A stretch of DNA of 13,482 bases from an uncultured Paracoccaceae bacterium. Lineage in GTDB: Bacteria; Pseudomonadota; Alphaproteobacteria; Rhodobacterales; Rhodobacteraceae. Positions 1 to 6,856 of this stretch are shown here, in pieces; position 1 is the stretch's first letter; each line of letters begins with the position of its first letter. Below the pieces are notes generated by a model that was not told where the DNA came from, did not search any database, and saw only the letters and a list, made by a program, of their open reading frames with translations. The stretch is from contig CALEZJ010000273.1 of assembly GCA_937927885.1 (NCBI GenBank), forward strand, positions 1 through 13,482, read 5' to 3'. The translations under genes were made by a program, and so were the position numbers.

Positions 1-2
1 TC

Positions 3-116
3 GGTCTGGGCCTGAACAAGGTCCGCCGCACCCGCGAACTCGAGGATACCCCCTCGGTGCGCGGCATGGTCAACTCGATCCCGCACCTGGTGCGGATCAT
101 CGAGGAAAAGGCCTGA
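3..116 (+). CDS. rpmD: 50S ribosomal protein L30, 3' end (partial)
   Basis: This is the C-terminal 37 residues of ribosomal protein L30, a small protein of the large ribosomal subunit; the 5' part lies before the window. The visible segment has the L30 pattern: [15 protein letters not shown], then [16 protein letters not shown], ending in TGA at 114-116. In most bacteria rpmD is followed closely by rplO in the spc operon. Here rplO is not found until 9571, and a strong intrinsic terminator follows 42 bases after the stop, so the first half of the operon probably ends here. Identity is secure from both the sequence pattern and the rplO-secY-adk-rpsM block further on. Confidence 0.93.
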   Translation, partial: GLGLNKVRRTRELEDTPSVRGMVNSIPHLVRIIEEKA

Positions 117-123
117 CTGCGGT

Positions 124-146
124 AGGGTGGGGTTCAACCCCACCTT
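124..146. repeat. Palindromic intergenic element (REP-like)
   Basis: GGTGGGGTT at 126-134 pairs perfectly with AACCCCACC at 136-144 around a single C, and A124-T146 and a G-T wobble extend the stem. A further CCACCCT copy at 150-156 could pair in its place. There is no U-tract, so it is not a terminator by itself. The form (AGGGTGGGGTT, then its complement) resembles dispersed intergenic palindromes seen in many bacterial genomes. That resemblance is from memory, and only one copy is visible in this window. Confidence 0.45.
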
Positions 147-157
147 ACGCCACCCTG

Positions 158-193
158 AATCCCCCGGTCCGCAAGGGCCGGGGGATTTCGTTT
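158..193 (+). terminator. Intrinsic terminator after rpmD
   Basis: AATCCCCC GGTCC (158-170) pairs with GGGCC GGGGGATT (175-187) through 13 pairs including one G-T wobble, closed by a GCAA (GNRA) tetraloop at 171-174. TTTCGTTT follows at 186-193. This is a strong rho-independent terminator for the rpmD transcript. It abuts the stop codon of the convergent SDR gene (193-195). On the minus strand the hairpin lacks a following T-run, so it reads best as one-way. Confidence 0.85.
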
Positions 194-918
194 CAGCCCC
201 TGGTGCGCAGCCGTCCGCGACCGCCGTCGACGCCGATCACCTGCCCGGTGATCCAGTCCGCTTGCGGTGACAGCAGAAAGGCCGCCAGCGCGGCGCTGTC
301 GCCCGCCGTCCCCAGTCGTCCCAGCGGATGCATCTGCGCCAGCGAGGCGGCGATCTGCTCGTTGGCAATCAGCCCCTCGGCCAGTTTCGTGCGCGTCAGC
401 GACGGGGCGACGGCGTTGACGCGGATCTTGGGCGCCAGTTCCGCGGCCAGCGCGCGCGTCAGCCCCTCGACGGCGCCCTTGGCCATCGACACCGACCCAT
501 GCGCGGCAAAGCCCTGTTCGACCGCCACGGTCGAAAACAGCACGACCGAGGCCCCGCCCGCCGCCGCCTTCAGCGCGGGCAAGGCCGCCTGCACTGCCAG
601 CGCCGCGCCCGCGGCATTCAGGCGGAAATCCTGCGCCAGATCGGCTGCGGTCAGTCGGGGCAGGGGGCGCAGGCGGATCGAGCCGACCGCGTAGACAAGC
701 CCGCTGAATGCCCCGCCCGCCTCGGCCATCACACGGGCAAAAGCGGCGTCATCCTCGACATCGGCGATGCTGGCGCTGGCCCCGGTTTCGGCTGTGACAG
801 CCTCCAGCCGTGCCGCGTCGCGCCCGACCAGATGCAGCGCCGCGCCCCGCCGCGCCAGCAATCGGGCGGTTTCGGCTCCGATGCCGCCCGACCCGCCCCA
901 GATCAACACCCGTTCCAT
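193..918 (-). CDS. Atypical short-chain dehydrogenase/reductase lacking the catalytic Tyr
   Basis: This 241-residue SDR-family protein has a Rossmann fold, presumably binding NAD(P). The ATG at 918 is chosen because a purine-rich AAGGGGGA lies just upstream; an in-frame ATG at 948 would add ten residues before the Rossmann strand. Visible features: nucleotide-binding GGSGGIG at residues 8-14, the structural Asn in LNAAG (N101), and a typical C-terminal DWITGQVIGVDGG (221-233). The active site is unusual. The segment HGSVSMAKGAVEGLTRALAAE keeps the lysine (K147), but valine (V143) occupies the usual Tyr position of YxxxK, and S129-T130 sits at the catalytic Ser position. The NNAG motif is also altered (YAVG, 76-79). 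Substrate unknown. It lies 57 bases after pxpC on the same strand and may be co-transcribed with pxpABC. SDR fold secure; activity uncertain. Confidence 0.85.
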   Translation of the reverse strand: MERVLIWGGSGGIGAETARLLARRGAALHLVGRDAARLEAVTAETGASASIADVEDDAAFARVMAEAGGAFSGLVYAVGSIRLRPLPRLTAADLAQDFRLNAAGAALAVQAALPALKAAAGGASVVLFSTVAVEQGFAAHGSVSMAKGAVEGLTRALAAELAPKIRVNAVAPSLTRTKLAEGLIANEQIAASLAQMHPLGRLGTAGDSAALAAFLLSPQADWITGQVIGVDGGRGRLRTRG

Positions 919-975
919 GGCTTCCCCCTTCGCCTGACCCGGGCCCATATGGCGCGACGGCGCAACGGATCAACC

Positions 976-1911
976 TCAGCGGGTCAATTGCCCGAGGTAG
1001 CGCGCAAAGGACGCCGCGCGCTGGCGTGCGATGGCCACGGCAGCCTCTGGCGAAATCAGCCGGAAGCGGATCGCCTGCCCGGGACGGCACTGCACGAAGC
1101 CGTCCAGATCGTCGTCAATCACCGTGGCGATCTTCGGATAGCCGCCGGTGGTCTGGTGATCGGCCAGAAGCACCGTCGCCACCCCGTCGCCCGACACCTG
1201 CACCGACCCCCGCAGGATCGGTTCGGACGGGATCGACAGCGCCCCCTCGGGCAGCAGCACGGGACCGGTCAGGCGCACCCCCATCCGGTCATAGGCACTG
1301 GTCAGGCGGAATCCCTCATGTTGAAGGGCGTTCATCGCCCTGGAGCCGAAAAAGCGGTCCTGCGGCCCGGCCACCGCGTGCAACAGCGGCCGGGGCCGCG
1401 CCGTGACGGGGCAGGGCAGAGGGCGCTCGGCCAAGTCCCGCGTGGCGCTGACGCGCAGCTCGTCGCCCGCCGCCAGCCTTCCCCCGCCCAGCCCCGAGGC
1501 GCCGTGCGTGGCGAGCGAGCCGAGCCAGTCGGGCCTCTCGATTCGTCCGGCGACCGCCAGCATCATCCAGGACCCCCATTGCCCGGGGCGAACCACCAGC
1601 CTTTGCCCGGCGCGCAGCGTCAGCACACACCAGGAACCCCGCCGCGCGCCGTCCACCTCCAGGATGAACCCGCCACCGGCCGCCGCCAGCGTCACCGCGC
1701 CCGAAACGCAGTCCAGCACCAGCCCGCCCGGCGAGACCTCGATCCCCGCCGCGCCCGACGCATTGCCCAGCGCGGTATTGGCGATCACCAGCGCCTTGCG
1801 GTCCATCGGACCCGAGGCCGGCACGCCATACCGCATCATCCCCCGCCGCCCGCCATCCTGCAGCGTCACATGCGGCCCGGCCTGAACCACGCGCAAGAGG
1901 GCGTCAGCCAT
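976..1911 (-). CDS. pxpC: 5-oxoprolinase subunit PxpC (biotin-dependent carboxyltransferase-like)
   Basis: PxpC (KipA/YbgK family) is one of three subunits of the bacterial ATP-dependent 5-oxoprolinase, which opens 5-oxoproline (pyroglutamate) to glutamate in the cytoplasm. The 311-residue product has the family's signatures: QDGGRRG near residue 18, SGPMDRKAL, the AN..LGN..GAAGIEV segment, AGPQDRFF, DRMGVRLTG, and ADHQTTGGYPKIATV near the C-terminus. I chose the ATG at 1911 because it overlaps the pxpB stop by eight bases (ATGGCTGA), a translational-coupling arrangement; an in-frame ATG at 1971 would add 20 non-family residues inside pxpB. The family also resembles allophanate/urea-carboxylase domains, but the complete pxpABC set makes 5-oxoprolinase the best call. 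Confidence 0.92.
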   Translation of the reverse strand: MADALLRVVQAGPHVTLQDGGRRGMMRYGVPASGPMDRKALVIANTALGNASGAAGIEVSPGGLVLDCVSGAVTLAAAGGGFILEVDGARRGSWCVLTLRAGQRLVVRPGQWGSWMMLAVAGRIERPDWLGSLATHGASGLGGGRLAAGDELRVSATRDLAERPLPCPVTARPRPLLHAVAGPQDRFFGSRAMNALQHEGFRLTSAYDRMGVRLTGPVLLPEGALSIPSEPILRGSVQVSGDGVATVLLADHQTTGGYPKIATVIDDDLDGFVQCRPGQAIRFRLISPEAAVAIARQRAASFARYLGQLTR

Positions 1912-2587
1912 GAGCGCGCCTTTCAAAATCCTCGCGTCGGATGCGCCGGAACCTGACCCGGTCGCCGACATCGAACAGGAAGGGCCGCGCAGAATCCTCG
2001 GTCAGCACCTTCGTCGGGGATCGTCCGATGATCCACCATCCGGTCGGCATCACCAGCGTGGTGATCAGGCATTGTGCCCCGGCGATGATGACGCTGCCTG
2101 CCGAGATCCCGCGCACCGGGGCCGGTTTGCGGTCCAGCCGCAGGGCCTCGGGGACCCCGGCGAGATAGGCATAACCCGGCGCGAATCCATAAAGGAACGC
2201 CTGATAGTCGCCCGCCAGATGCGCGGCGATCACCGCCTCGGGGCTCAGGCCGGTGCGGTCGGCGACCGTCTCCAGATCGGGCGAGAGCGGCGGATCATAA
2301 CAGATCTCGACCTCGCGCAGCGCCGGGGTCGGCGCGCTGCCCTCGGTGCGGGTCAGCAGGTGGCGCAGGGCGGCGCTGACGGCGGCATGATCGCTGACCA
2401 GCGGGTCGAAATCGACCAACAGGTTGACAAAGGCCGGGACCGATTCGCGAAACCCGGGCGGCGGCGAGGCGTTCAGGGCGCGGTCCAGCGCCAGCACCTG
2501 CCCATGCGCCGAATCGCTGATCGACTCGGCGAATTCGACCAGCACGGCGTGATCGGCTACGGGGGTGAAACGGGGAAATCCGGTCAT
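1904..2587 (-). CDS. pxpB: 5-oxoprolinase subunit PxpB (KipI family)
   Basis: PxpB (227 residues) pairs with PxpC in the 5-oxoprolinase complex and is thought to handle the ATP-dependent activation of 5-oxoproline. It has the KipI/allophanate-hydrolase-subunit-1 pattern: a start around FTPVADHAVLVEF, the central GFAPGYAYLAGVP (residues 134-146), then RKPAPVRGISAGSVIIAG (153-170) and PTGWWIIGRSPTKV (181-194). The start is fixed by a four-base ATGA overlap with the pxpA stop (2584-2587), and its own end overlaps the pxpC start. Relatives include KipI, the Bacillus kinase inhibitor, but the operon argues for the metabolic role. Confidence 0.93.
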   Translation of the reverse strand: MTGFPRFTPVADHAVLVEFAESISDSAHGQVLALDRALNASPPPGFRESVPAFVNLLVDFDPLVSDHAAVSAALRHLLTRTEGSAPTPALREVEICYDPPLSPDLETVADRTGLSPEAVIAAHLAGDYQAFLYGFAPGYAYLAGVPEALRLDRKPAPVRGISAGSVIIAGAQCLITTLVMPTGWWIIGRSPTKVLTEDSARPFLFDVGDRVRFRRIRREDFERRAHG

Positions 2588-3354
2588 GTCAGGAAAGGGG
2601 CCAGTGCCAGTCCTTCAGCGGTCAGTCGTCTACGGATGTGGCGGGCCATGGCCACCGCCTGCGGCGAATCGCCGTGCACGCAGATCGACTGCGCCGCCAG
2701 CGGGATCGGATCGCTGCCCACCACCGGCATCATCCCGGTTTTCAGAAAGCCGATCAGCCGCGCGGCGGCCTCTTCGGGGTCGTGGATCATCGCGCCGGGT
2801 TGCCCGCGCGGCACCAGTTGCCCGTTCGGCTGATAGCCCCGGTCGGCGAAAATCTCGGCGGCGACGACCAGTCCCGCCGCGCGCCCGGCGTGTTCCAGTT
2901 CCGTGCCGGAAATCGCCAGCAGCGCCAGATCCCCGGGCTGCGCGGCGACGGCGGCGGCGATGGCGTCTGCCACCTCGCGTCGTGCGGCGCCCAGATTGGC
3001 CAGCGCACCATGCGCCTTGACATAGCGCACCCGCGTCCCGGCCAGAGCGGCCACGCCACAGAGCGCGCCGATCTGCGCCGCCACCATGCGGGTGATCTCG
3101 GGCGGGGACATCGGGATCACCCGCCGCCCGAACCCGGCAAGGTCCGCGTATCCCGGATGCGCGCCGACCACGACGCCGCGCCGGGCGGCCTCGGTCAGGG
3201 TGGCGAACATCACGTCGGGATCGCCCGCATGCCCGCCGCAGGCCACATTGGCCGAGGTGACAACCCCCAGGATCGCCGCATCGTCGCCCATCGGCCAGGG
3301 GCCAAACCCCTCGCCAAGGTCGGAATTGAGGTCGATCGAGGTCAGGACGGTCAT
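2584..3354 (-). CDS. pxpA: 5-oxoprolinase subunit PxpA (LamB/YcsF family)
   Basis: PxpA (256 residues) is the LamB/YcsF-family subunit of the ATP-dependent 5-oxoprolinase, which converts 5-oxoproline, ATP and water to glutamate, ADP and phosphate. Family motifs run in order: DLNSDLGEGFG (8-18), ANVACGGHAGDP (36-46), GAHPGYADLAGFGRR (64-78), VKAHGALAN (112-120), EIFADRGYQPNG (167-178) with VPRGQPGAMI (181-190), and ICVHGDSP (224-231). The KAHGALAN segment differs from the KPHGxLYN form I recall for E. coli PxpA (Pro and Tyr replaced by Ala). The start at 3354 has a good GGAGG ribosome-binding site seven bases upstream. It is the first gene of the pxpA-pxpB-pxpC operon. E. coli has the order pxpB-pxpC-pxpA. 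Confidence 0.94.
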   Translation of the reverse strand: MTVLTSIDLNSDLGEGFGPWPMGDDAAILGVVTSANVACGGHAGDPDVMFATLTEAARRGVVVGAHPGYADLAGFGRRVIPMSPPEITRMVAAQIGALCGVAALAGTRVRYVKAHGALANLGAARREVADAIAAAVAAQPGDLALLAISGTELEHAGRAAGLVVAAEIFADRGYQPNGQLVPRGQPGAMIHDPEEAAARLIGFLKTGMMPVVGSDPIPLAAQSICVHGDSPQAVAMARHIRRRLTAEGLALAPFLT

Positions 3355-3377
3355 GGAGCCTCCGGTGCTGATGGTGC

Positions 3378-3406
3378 AGAATAGGCGCGCGGGGCGTCAG
3401 GGTGAA
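3378..3406 (-). promoter_or_regulatory. Candidate sigma-70 promoter of the pxpABC operon
   Basis: On the minus strand TTCACC (3406-3401) and TATTCT (3383-3378) are separated by exactly 17 bases. Each matches the consensus hexamer at four of six positions. Transcription would start near 3371, leaving a short leader before the pxpA ATG at 3354. The 75-base gap between the divergent pxpA and the hydratase gene must hold both promoters; I see no equally good plus-strand pair. Confidence 0.4.
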
Positions 3407-3429
3407 GCCTTCAGTGACAGGAAAAGGGA

Positions 3430-4254
3430 ATGCCGGATCAGGGGTTGCGCAATTGGATCGGTCGCAGCGAGGTGGCGCCGCCCGATCAGGTGACCGAACG
3501 GCTGATCGCCGCCTTTCGGGCCATGCTGGGCCGTTTTGTCACCCCGGACGCGGTGCCTCTCGGCCTGCACTGGTGCCTCAGCCCGCCTGTCGCCCCGGCC
3601 GAATCGCTGGGCGCCGATGGTCACCCGGCCAGGGGCGGCTTTCTGCCGCCCGTGCCCTTGCCCCGGCGCATGTGGGCGGCGGGCGAGCTCGAGTTCCACA
3701 CGCCCCTGCGCCCGCTCGACTGGGTGGAGCGGCGCTCGACCATCCTCGACGTGGTGCATAAGGTCGGACGCAGCGGGGATCTGTGCTTTGTCACTGTCGG
3801 TCACGACCTGATCGGGCCGCGCGGGCTGGCGCTGCGGGAAAAGCATGTGATCGTCTATCGCCCGGCTGCCACGGCTCCCGCACCCGAATCACCCCCGGGC
3901 GATCCGGACGCCGAGCACCTCTGGCAGGTGCCCGTCGATCCGGTCCTGCTGTTTCGCTATTCCGCGCTGACCTTCAACGGGCATCGCATCCATTATGACC
4001 AGCCCTATGCGACCGGGGTCGAACATTACCCCGGGCTGGTGATCCACGGCCCCTTGCAGGCCACGCTTATGCTCAATCTGGCGGCCGGGACGCTGGGACA
4101 GGTGCCCCGGCGCTTTGCCTTTCGCGCGCTGGCCCCGGCCTGCGGCCCGCAAATCCTGCGGATCGGCGCGCGCCGGGCGGGAACCGGGGCCGCGTTGCAT
4201 GTGCAGGATGCGCGCGGTGTGGTGACCATGCAGGCCGAGGCGCATTGCGACTGA
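3430..4254 (+). CDS. Hot-dog-fold acyl-CoA hydratase/dehydratase-like protein (FAS1-like / HTD2 / MaoC type)
   Basis: This 274-residue protein has the double hot-dog layout of FAS1-like dehydratases: an N-terminal non-catalytic half (residues ~10-145, with GGFLPPVPLPRRMWAAG and the EFHTPLRPLDWVERRSTI segment), then a short Pro-rich linker and a C-terminal half. The C-terminal half carries FRYSALTFNGHRIHYDQPYA (175-194) and GLVIHGPLQATLM (202-214), the region corresponding to the MaoC hydratase motif; N183, H188 and D190 are likely active-site residues. Relatives include mesaconyl-C4-CoA hydratase (Meh), itaconyl-CoA/3-methylfumaryl-CoA hydratases and fungal Htd2. No neighbouring CoA transferase or CitE-like lyase helps to choose a substrate, so I leave that open. 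An AGGAAAAGG ribosome-binding site precedes the ATG. It is transcribed divergently from pxpA. The cytoplasm is expected, as there is no signal peptide or membrane segment. Confidence 0.82.
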   Translation: MPDQGLRNWIGRSEVAPPDQVTERLIAAFRAMLGRFVTPDAVPLGLHWCLSPPVAPAESLGADGHPARGGFLPPVPLPRRMWAAGELEFHTPLRPLDWVERRSTILDVVHKVGRSGDLCFVTVGHDLIGPRGLALREKHVIVYRPAATAPAPESPPGDPDAEHLWQVPVDPVLLFRYSALTFNGHRIHYDQPYATGVEHYPGLVIHGPLQATLMLNLAAGTLGQVPRRFAFRALAPACGPQILRIGARRAGTGAALHVQDARGVVTMQAEAHCD

Positions 4255-4273
4255 CCCCGACCCGGGGCTCACC

Positions 4274-4292
4274 CTGTCATAAACCTGTTACC
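4274..4292 (+). promoter_or_regulatory. Pho box (PhoB operator) and promoter of pstSCAB
   Basis: CTGTCATAAACCTGTTACC is close to the PhoB-box consensus: two 11-base direct repeats, CTGTCATAAAC (4274-4284) and CTGTTACCGAA (4285-4295). A -10-like CATAAG follows at 4302-4307, ten bases past the CTGTTAC half-site. This is the spacing expected where PhoB replaces -35 contacts. It predicts induction of pst under phosphate starvation. The pstS ATG is at 4375 with GGGAG at 4365-4369, giving a leader of about 60 bases. The hydratase gene stops 20 bases before the box, and I see no convincing terminator for it. Confidence 0.88.
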
Positions 4293-4374
4293 GAACCTTC
4301 GCATAAGCGTCGCAGCCAAAGTGTAGCTGACGGGCAAGGCCGCCTGTCGCGGTCGGTTCAGAACGGGAGTTCCC

Positions 4375-5409
4375 ATGACCTACGCCAAACTCACCACCTC
4401 GGCACTTGCCCTCCTCGCGCTGTCGGCCGGTTCCGCCGCCGCCCGCGACCAGATCCGCGTTGTCGGGTCGTCGACCGTCTTCCCCTATACCCAGGCCGTG
4501 GCCGAGCAATTCGCCAACAACACCGGCGCGCCCTCGCCCATCGTCGAATCGACCGGCACCGGCGGCGGAATGCGCATCTTCTGTGGCGGCATCGGTGAGG
4601 GGCACCCGGACATGACCGGCGCTTCGCGCTCGATGCGTGCGTCCGAGTTCGAGCTTTGCGTGCAGAACGGCGTCACCGACATCACCGAGGTGCTGCTGGG
4701 CTATGACGGTCTGTCGATCGTCGTCGCGCGCGCCAACGAATTCGCCTGGAACCTGTCGCTGGCCGAAATCTATCAGGCGCTGGGGGCGCAGGTCGAGGTT
4801 GACGGCCAGTGGGTCGACAATCCCTTCACCACCTGGAACCAGATCAACCCGAACCTGCCCGCCTCCCCGATCCTGGTGTTCGGCCCCCCGCCCACCTCGG
4901 GCACCCGTGACGCCTTTGTGGAACTGGCGATGCATGTCGGCTGCCGTCAGTTGCCCTATGTCGCCAACGGCGGCTTTGACAGCGCCTGGGTGAACGAGAA
5001 CTGCTCGCGCATGCGCACCGATGGCCCGTTTGTCGAGGCTGGCGAGAACGACAACCTGATCGTGCAGCGCCTTCAGGCCGATCCGAACGCCTTTGGCATC
5101 TTCGGCTATTCGTTCCTCTACGAGAACCTGGACACGCTGAAGGACGTCAACATCAATGGCGTCGAGGCCAATCTCGAGACCATCGCCAGCTTTGAATACC
5201 CCATCGCGCGCCCGGTCTTTGTCTACATCAAGAACGCGCATCGCGGCGTGATCGCCAACTTCAACGAATTCATCGAGGAATTCGTGTCGGAAGACGCGCT
5301 GGCGGCCGATGGCTACCTGGCCGAGCGTGGTCTGGTGGCGATGTCGGACGAAACCCGCGCCCGCGTGCAAGAGGCCGTGCTGAACGCCGTCTCGATGCCC
5401 GCGCCGTAA
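4375..5409 (+). CDS. pstS: Periplasmic phosphate-binding protein PstS
   Basis: This is the substrate-binding protein of the high-affinity phosphate ABC importer. It has 344 residues, with a Sec signal peptide (hydrophobic ALALLALSAGSAAA, cleavage probably after residue 23 before RDQ). The mature protein shows the PstS/PBP-like pattern: RVVGSSTVFPYTQ (28-40) and ESTGTGGGMRIFC (58-70) in the first phosphate-binding loops, TGASRSM (81-87), and the SGTRDAF loop (175-181), where Ser, Thr and Arg normally contact phosphate. Four cysteines (C70, C95, C190, C210) are all periplasmic and could form two disulfides; E. coli PstS lacks them as far as I recall. It sits just after a Pho box and is separated from pstC by a hairpin with a U-tract, consistent with more PstS being made than permease. 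Confidence 0.95.
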   Translation: MTYAKLTTSALALLALSAGSAAARDQIRVVGSSTVFPYTQAVAEQFANNTGAPSPIVESTGTGGGMRIFCGGIGEGHPDMTGASRSMRASEFELCVQNGVTDITEVLLGYDGLSIVVARANEFAWNLSLAEIYQALGAQVEVDGQWVDNPFTTWNQINPNLPASPILVFGPPPTSGTRDAFVELAMHVGCRQLPYVANGGFDSAWVNENCSRMRTDGPFVEAGENDNLIVQRLQADPNAFGIFGYSFLYENLDTLKDVNINGVEANLETIASFEYPIARPVFVYIKNAHRGVIANFNEFIEEFVSEDALAADGYLAERGLVAMSDETRARVQEAVLNAVSMPAP

Positions 5410-5425
5410 TCCGGTCGCACCGAAC

Positions 5426-5455
5426 ACCGCATCCGCTCCGGCGGGTGCGGTTTTT
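5426..5455 (+). terminator. Terminator/attenuator hairpin between pstS and pstC
   Basis: ACCGCATCCGC (5426-5436) pairs with GCGGGTGCGGT (5441-5451) over 11 pairs (one T-G). The loop TCCG (5437-5440) is closed by C-G, an exceptionally stable UNCG-type tetraloop, and five T residues follow at 5451-5455. pstC starts 24 bases later with no visible promoter in between. The hairpin therefore probably gives partial termination and protects the pstS 3' end, lowering pstCAB relative to pstS. Confidence 0.85.
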
Positions 5456-5479
5456 CCTGACACACGAAGGACCCCGGCG

Positions 5480-6856
5480 ATGACCGCGCTTGCCTTTGGC
5501 ATCCTGCTGCTCGCGACGATTGTCGCCTATGCGCTGAACCGCCACGCCGCGTCCCGGCTGCGCGCGCGCGGTCAGCCGCTGCACTCGCTGGTTGGCCATC
5601 ACGCGGGTTTTGCCGCGCTGCTGGTTCTGGTGCCGGTGCTTGTCCTGATCCTGCTGTGGCTGGGCCTGCAAGGGCCGGTCATCAGCCGCCTTCTGATGGG
5701 CGGGCTGCCTCAGGGTGTGCTCGACGGGCTCGATACCGGCGCCGTGCAACTGATCGAGGCCGAAATCACCTCGATCGCCGGGGGCCGCATCTTTGGCACG
5801 CCCGAGGACTGGAAACTGGCCGCCGCCGCGCGTCTGGTCGATCTGCGGCTGATGTCGGGACAGATGTTGCTGTTGGCGGTGTCCCTTCTGGCCCTCGCGC
5901 TGATCGCCCTGGCGCGGCACAAGGTCGCGCCCGAGTTCCGCGCGCGCCAGAGCTTCGAATCCATCGTCACCGGGCTGATGGTTTTTGCCTCGATCGTCGC
6001 GGTGTTCACCACCGTGGGCATCGTCGCCTCGCTGGTGTTCGAAGCCGGGCGCTTTTTCGCCATCGTGCCGATCCACGAGTTCCTCTTTGGCCTGAACTGG
6101 GAGCCGCAAATCCCGATCCGCGCCGACCAGATCGCGGCCGAGGGCGCCTTTGGCTGGGTGCCTGTGCTGGTGGGGACGCTGGTGATCACCGTGGTCGCGC
6201 TGGTGGTGTCGGTGCCGATAGGGCTGATGTCGGCGATCTACCTGAACGAATTCGCCGCCCCCCGCGCCCGCGCCATCATCAAGCCGGTGCTGGAGATCCT
6301 CGCGGGCGTGCCGACCGTTGTCTACGGGTTCTTTGCCGTGCTGACCGTCGCCCCCGCCCTGCGCAGCGCCGGTGCGGCGCTGGGAATGGACGTGTCGCCC
6401 AACACCGCGCTGGCGGCGGGCGGGGTGATGGCGATCATGCTGATCCCGTTCATTTCCTCGTTCGCCGACGATGCGTTGTCCGCCGTGCCGCGCGCCCTGC
6501 GCGACGGGGCGCTGGCGCTGGGGGCAACGCGGGCCGAGACGATGCTGAACGTCCTCTTTCCCGCCGCCTTGCCCGGGATCGTCGGCGGCGTGCTGCTGGC
6601 CGTCAGCCGCGCGATTGGCGAAACGATGATCGTGGTGATGGCGGCCGGGCTGATGGCCAAGCTGACGCTGAACCCGCTCGACAGCGTGACCACGGTGACC
6701 GTGCAGATCGTCACGCTGCTGATCGGTGATACCTCGTTCGACAACCCAAAGACGCTGGCCGCCTTTGCGCTGGGTCTGATGCTGTTCCTTGTCACTCTGG
6801 TGATCAACGTCTTCGCGCTGCGCATCGTGCGCAAATACCGCGAAGCCTATGATTGA
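5480..6856 (+). CDS. pstC: Phosphate ABC transporter permease PstC (N-terminally extended)
   Basis: This is one of two membrane subunits of the PstSCAB phosphate importer. At 458 residues it is much longer than E. coli PstC (about 319). The extra N-terminal part holds three likely membrane segments (~2-19, ~44-63, ~128-146). Between the second and third lies a roughly 60-residue soluble stretch (~65-127). The conserved permease core follows: segments near 163-187, 227-255, 270-292 and 312-330. The EAA cytoplasmic loop that docks on PstB is seen in DGALALGATRAETMLNV and FPAALPGIVGG (342-370), and further segments run at 371-391 and 426-449. An AAGGA ribosome-binding site lies upstream of the ATG. 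Its end overlaps pstA by eight bases (ATGATTGA), implying coupled translation. Confidence 0.93.
   Translation: MTALAFGILLLATIVAYALNRHAASRLRARGQPLHSLVGHHAGFAALLVLVPVLVLILLWLGLQGPVISRLLMGGLPQGVLDGLDTGAVQLIEAEITSIAGGRIFGTPEDWKLAAAARLVDLRLMSGQMLLLAVSLLALALIALARHKVAPEFRARQSFESIVTGLMVFASIVAVFTTVGIVASLVFEAGRFFAIVPIHEFLFGLNWEPQIPIRADQIAAEGAFGWVPVLVGTLVITVVALVVSVPIGLMSAIYLNEFAAPRARAIIKPVLEILAGVPTVVYGFFAVLTVAPALRSAGAALGMDVSPNTALAAGGVMAIMLIPFISSFADDALSAVPRALRDGALALGATRAETMLNVLFPAALPGIVGGVLLAVSRAIGETMIVVMAAGLMAKLTLNPLDSVTTVTVQIVTLLIGDTSFDNPKTLAAFALGLMLFLVTLVINVFALRIVRKYREAYD

Noticed and set aside
328..1956. 542-residue plus-strand open frame antisense to the SDR and pxpC genes
   Set aside because: It is rich in Arg, His, Gln and Gly with no family pattern, and opposes two well-supported genes. 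It is an open-frame by-product of high GC content.
2787..3059. Small minus-strand open frame inside pxpA
   Set aside because: Alternate frame of pxpA; all LamB/YcsF motifs are in the longer frame.
4255..4273. Terminator after the hydratase gene
   Set aside because: The short CCCCG/CGGGG pairing has almost no loop room and no T-run.
4288..5502. 404-residue minus-strand open frame antisense to pstS
   Set aside because: It covers pstS and its Pho box and has no domain pattern. The sense strand has a signal peptide and phosphate-binding motifs.
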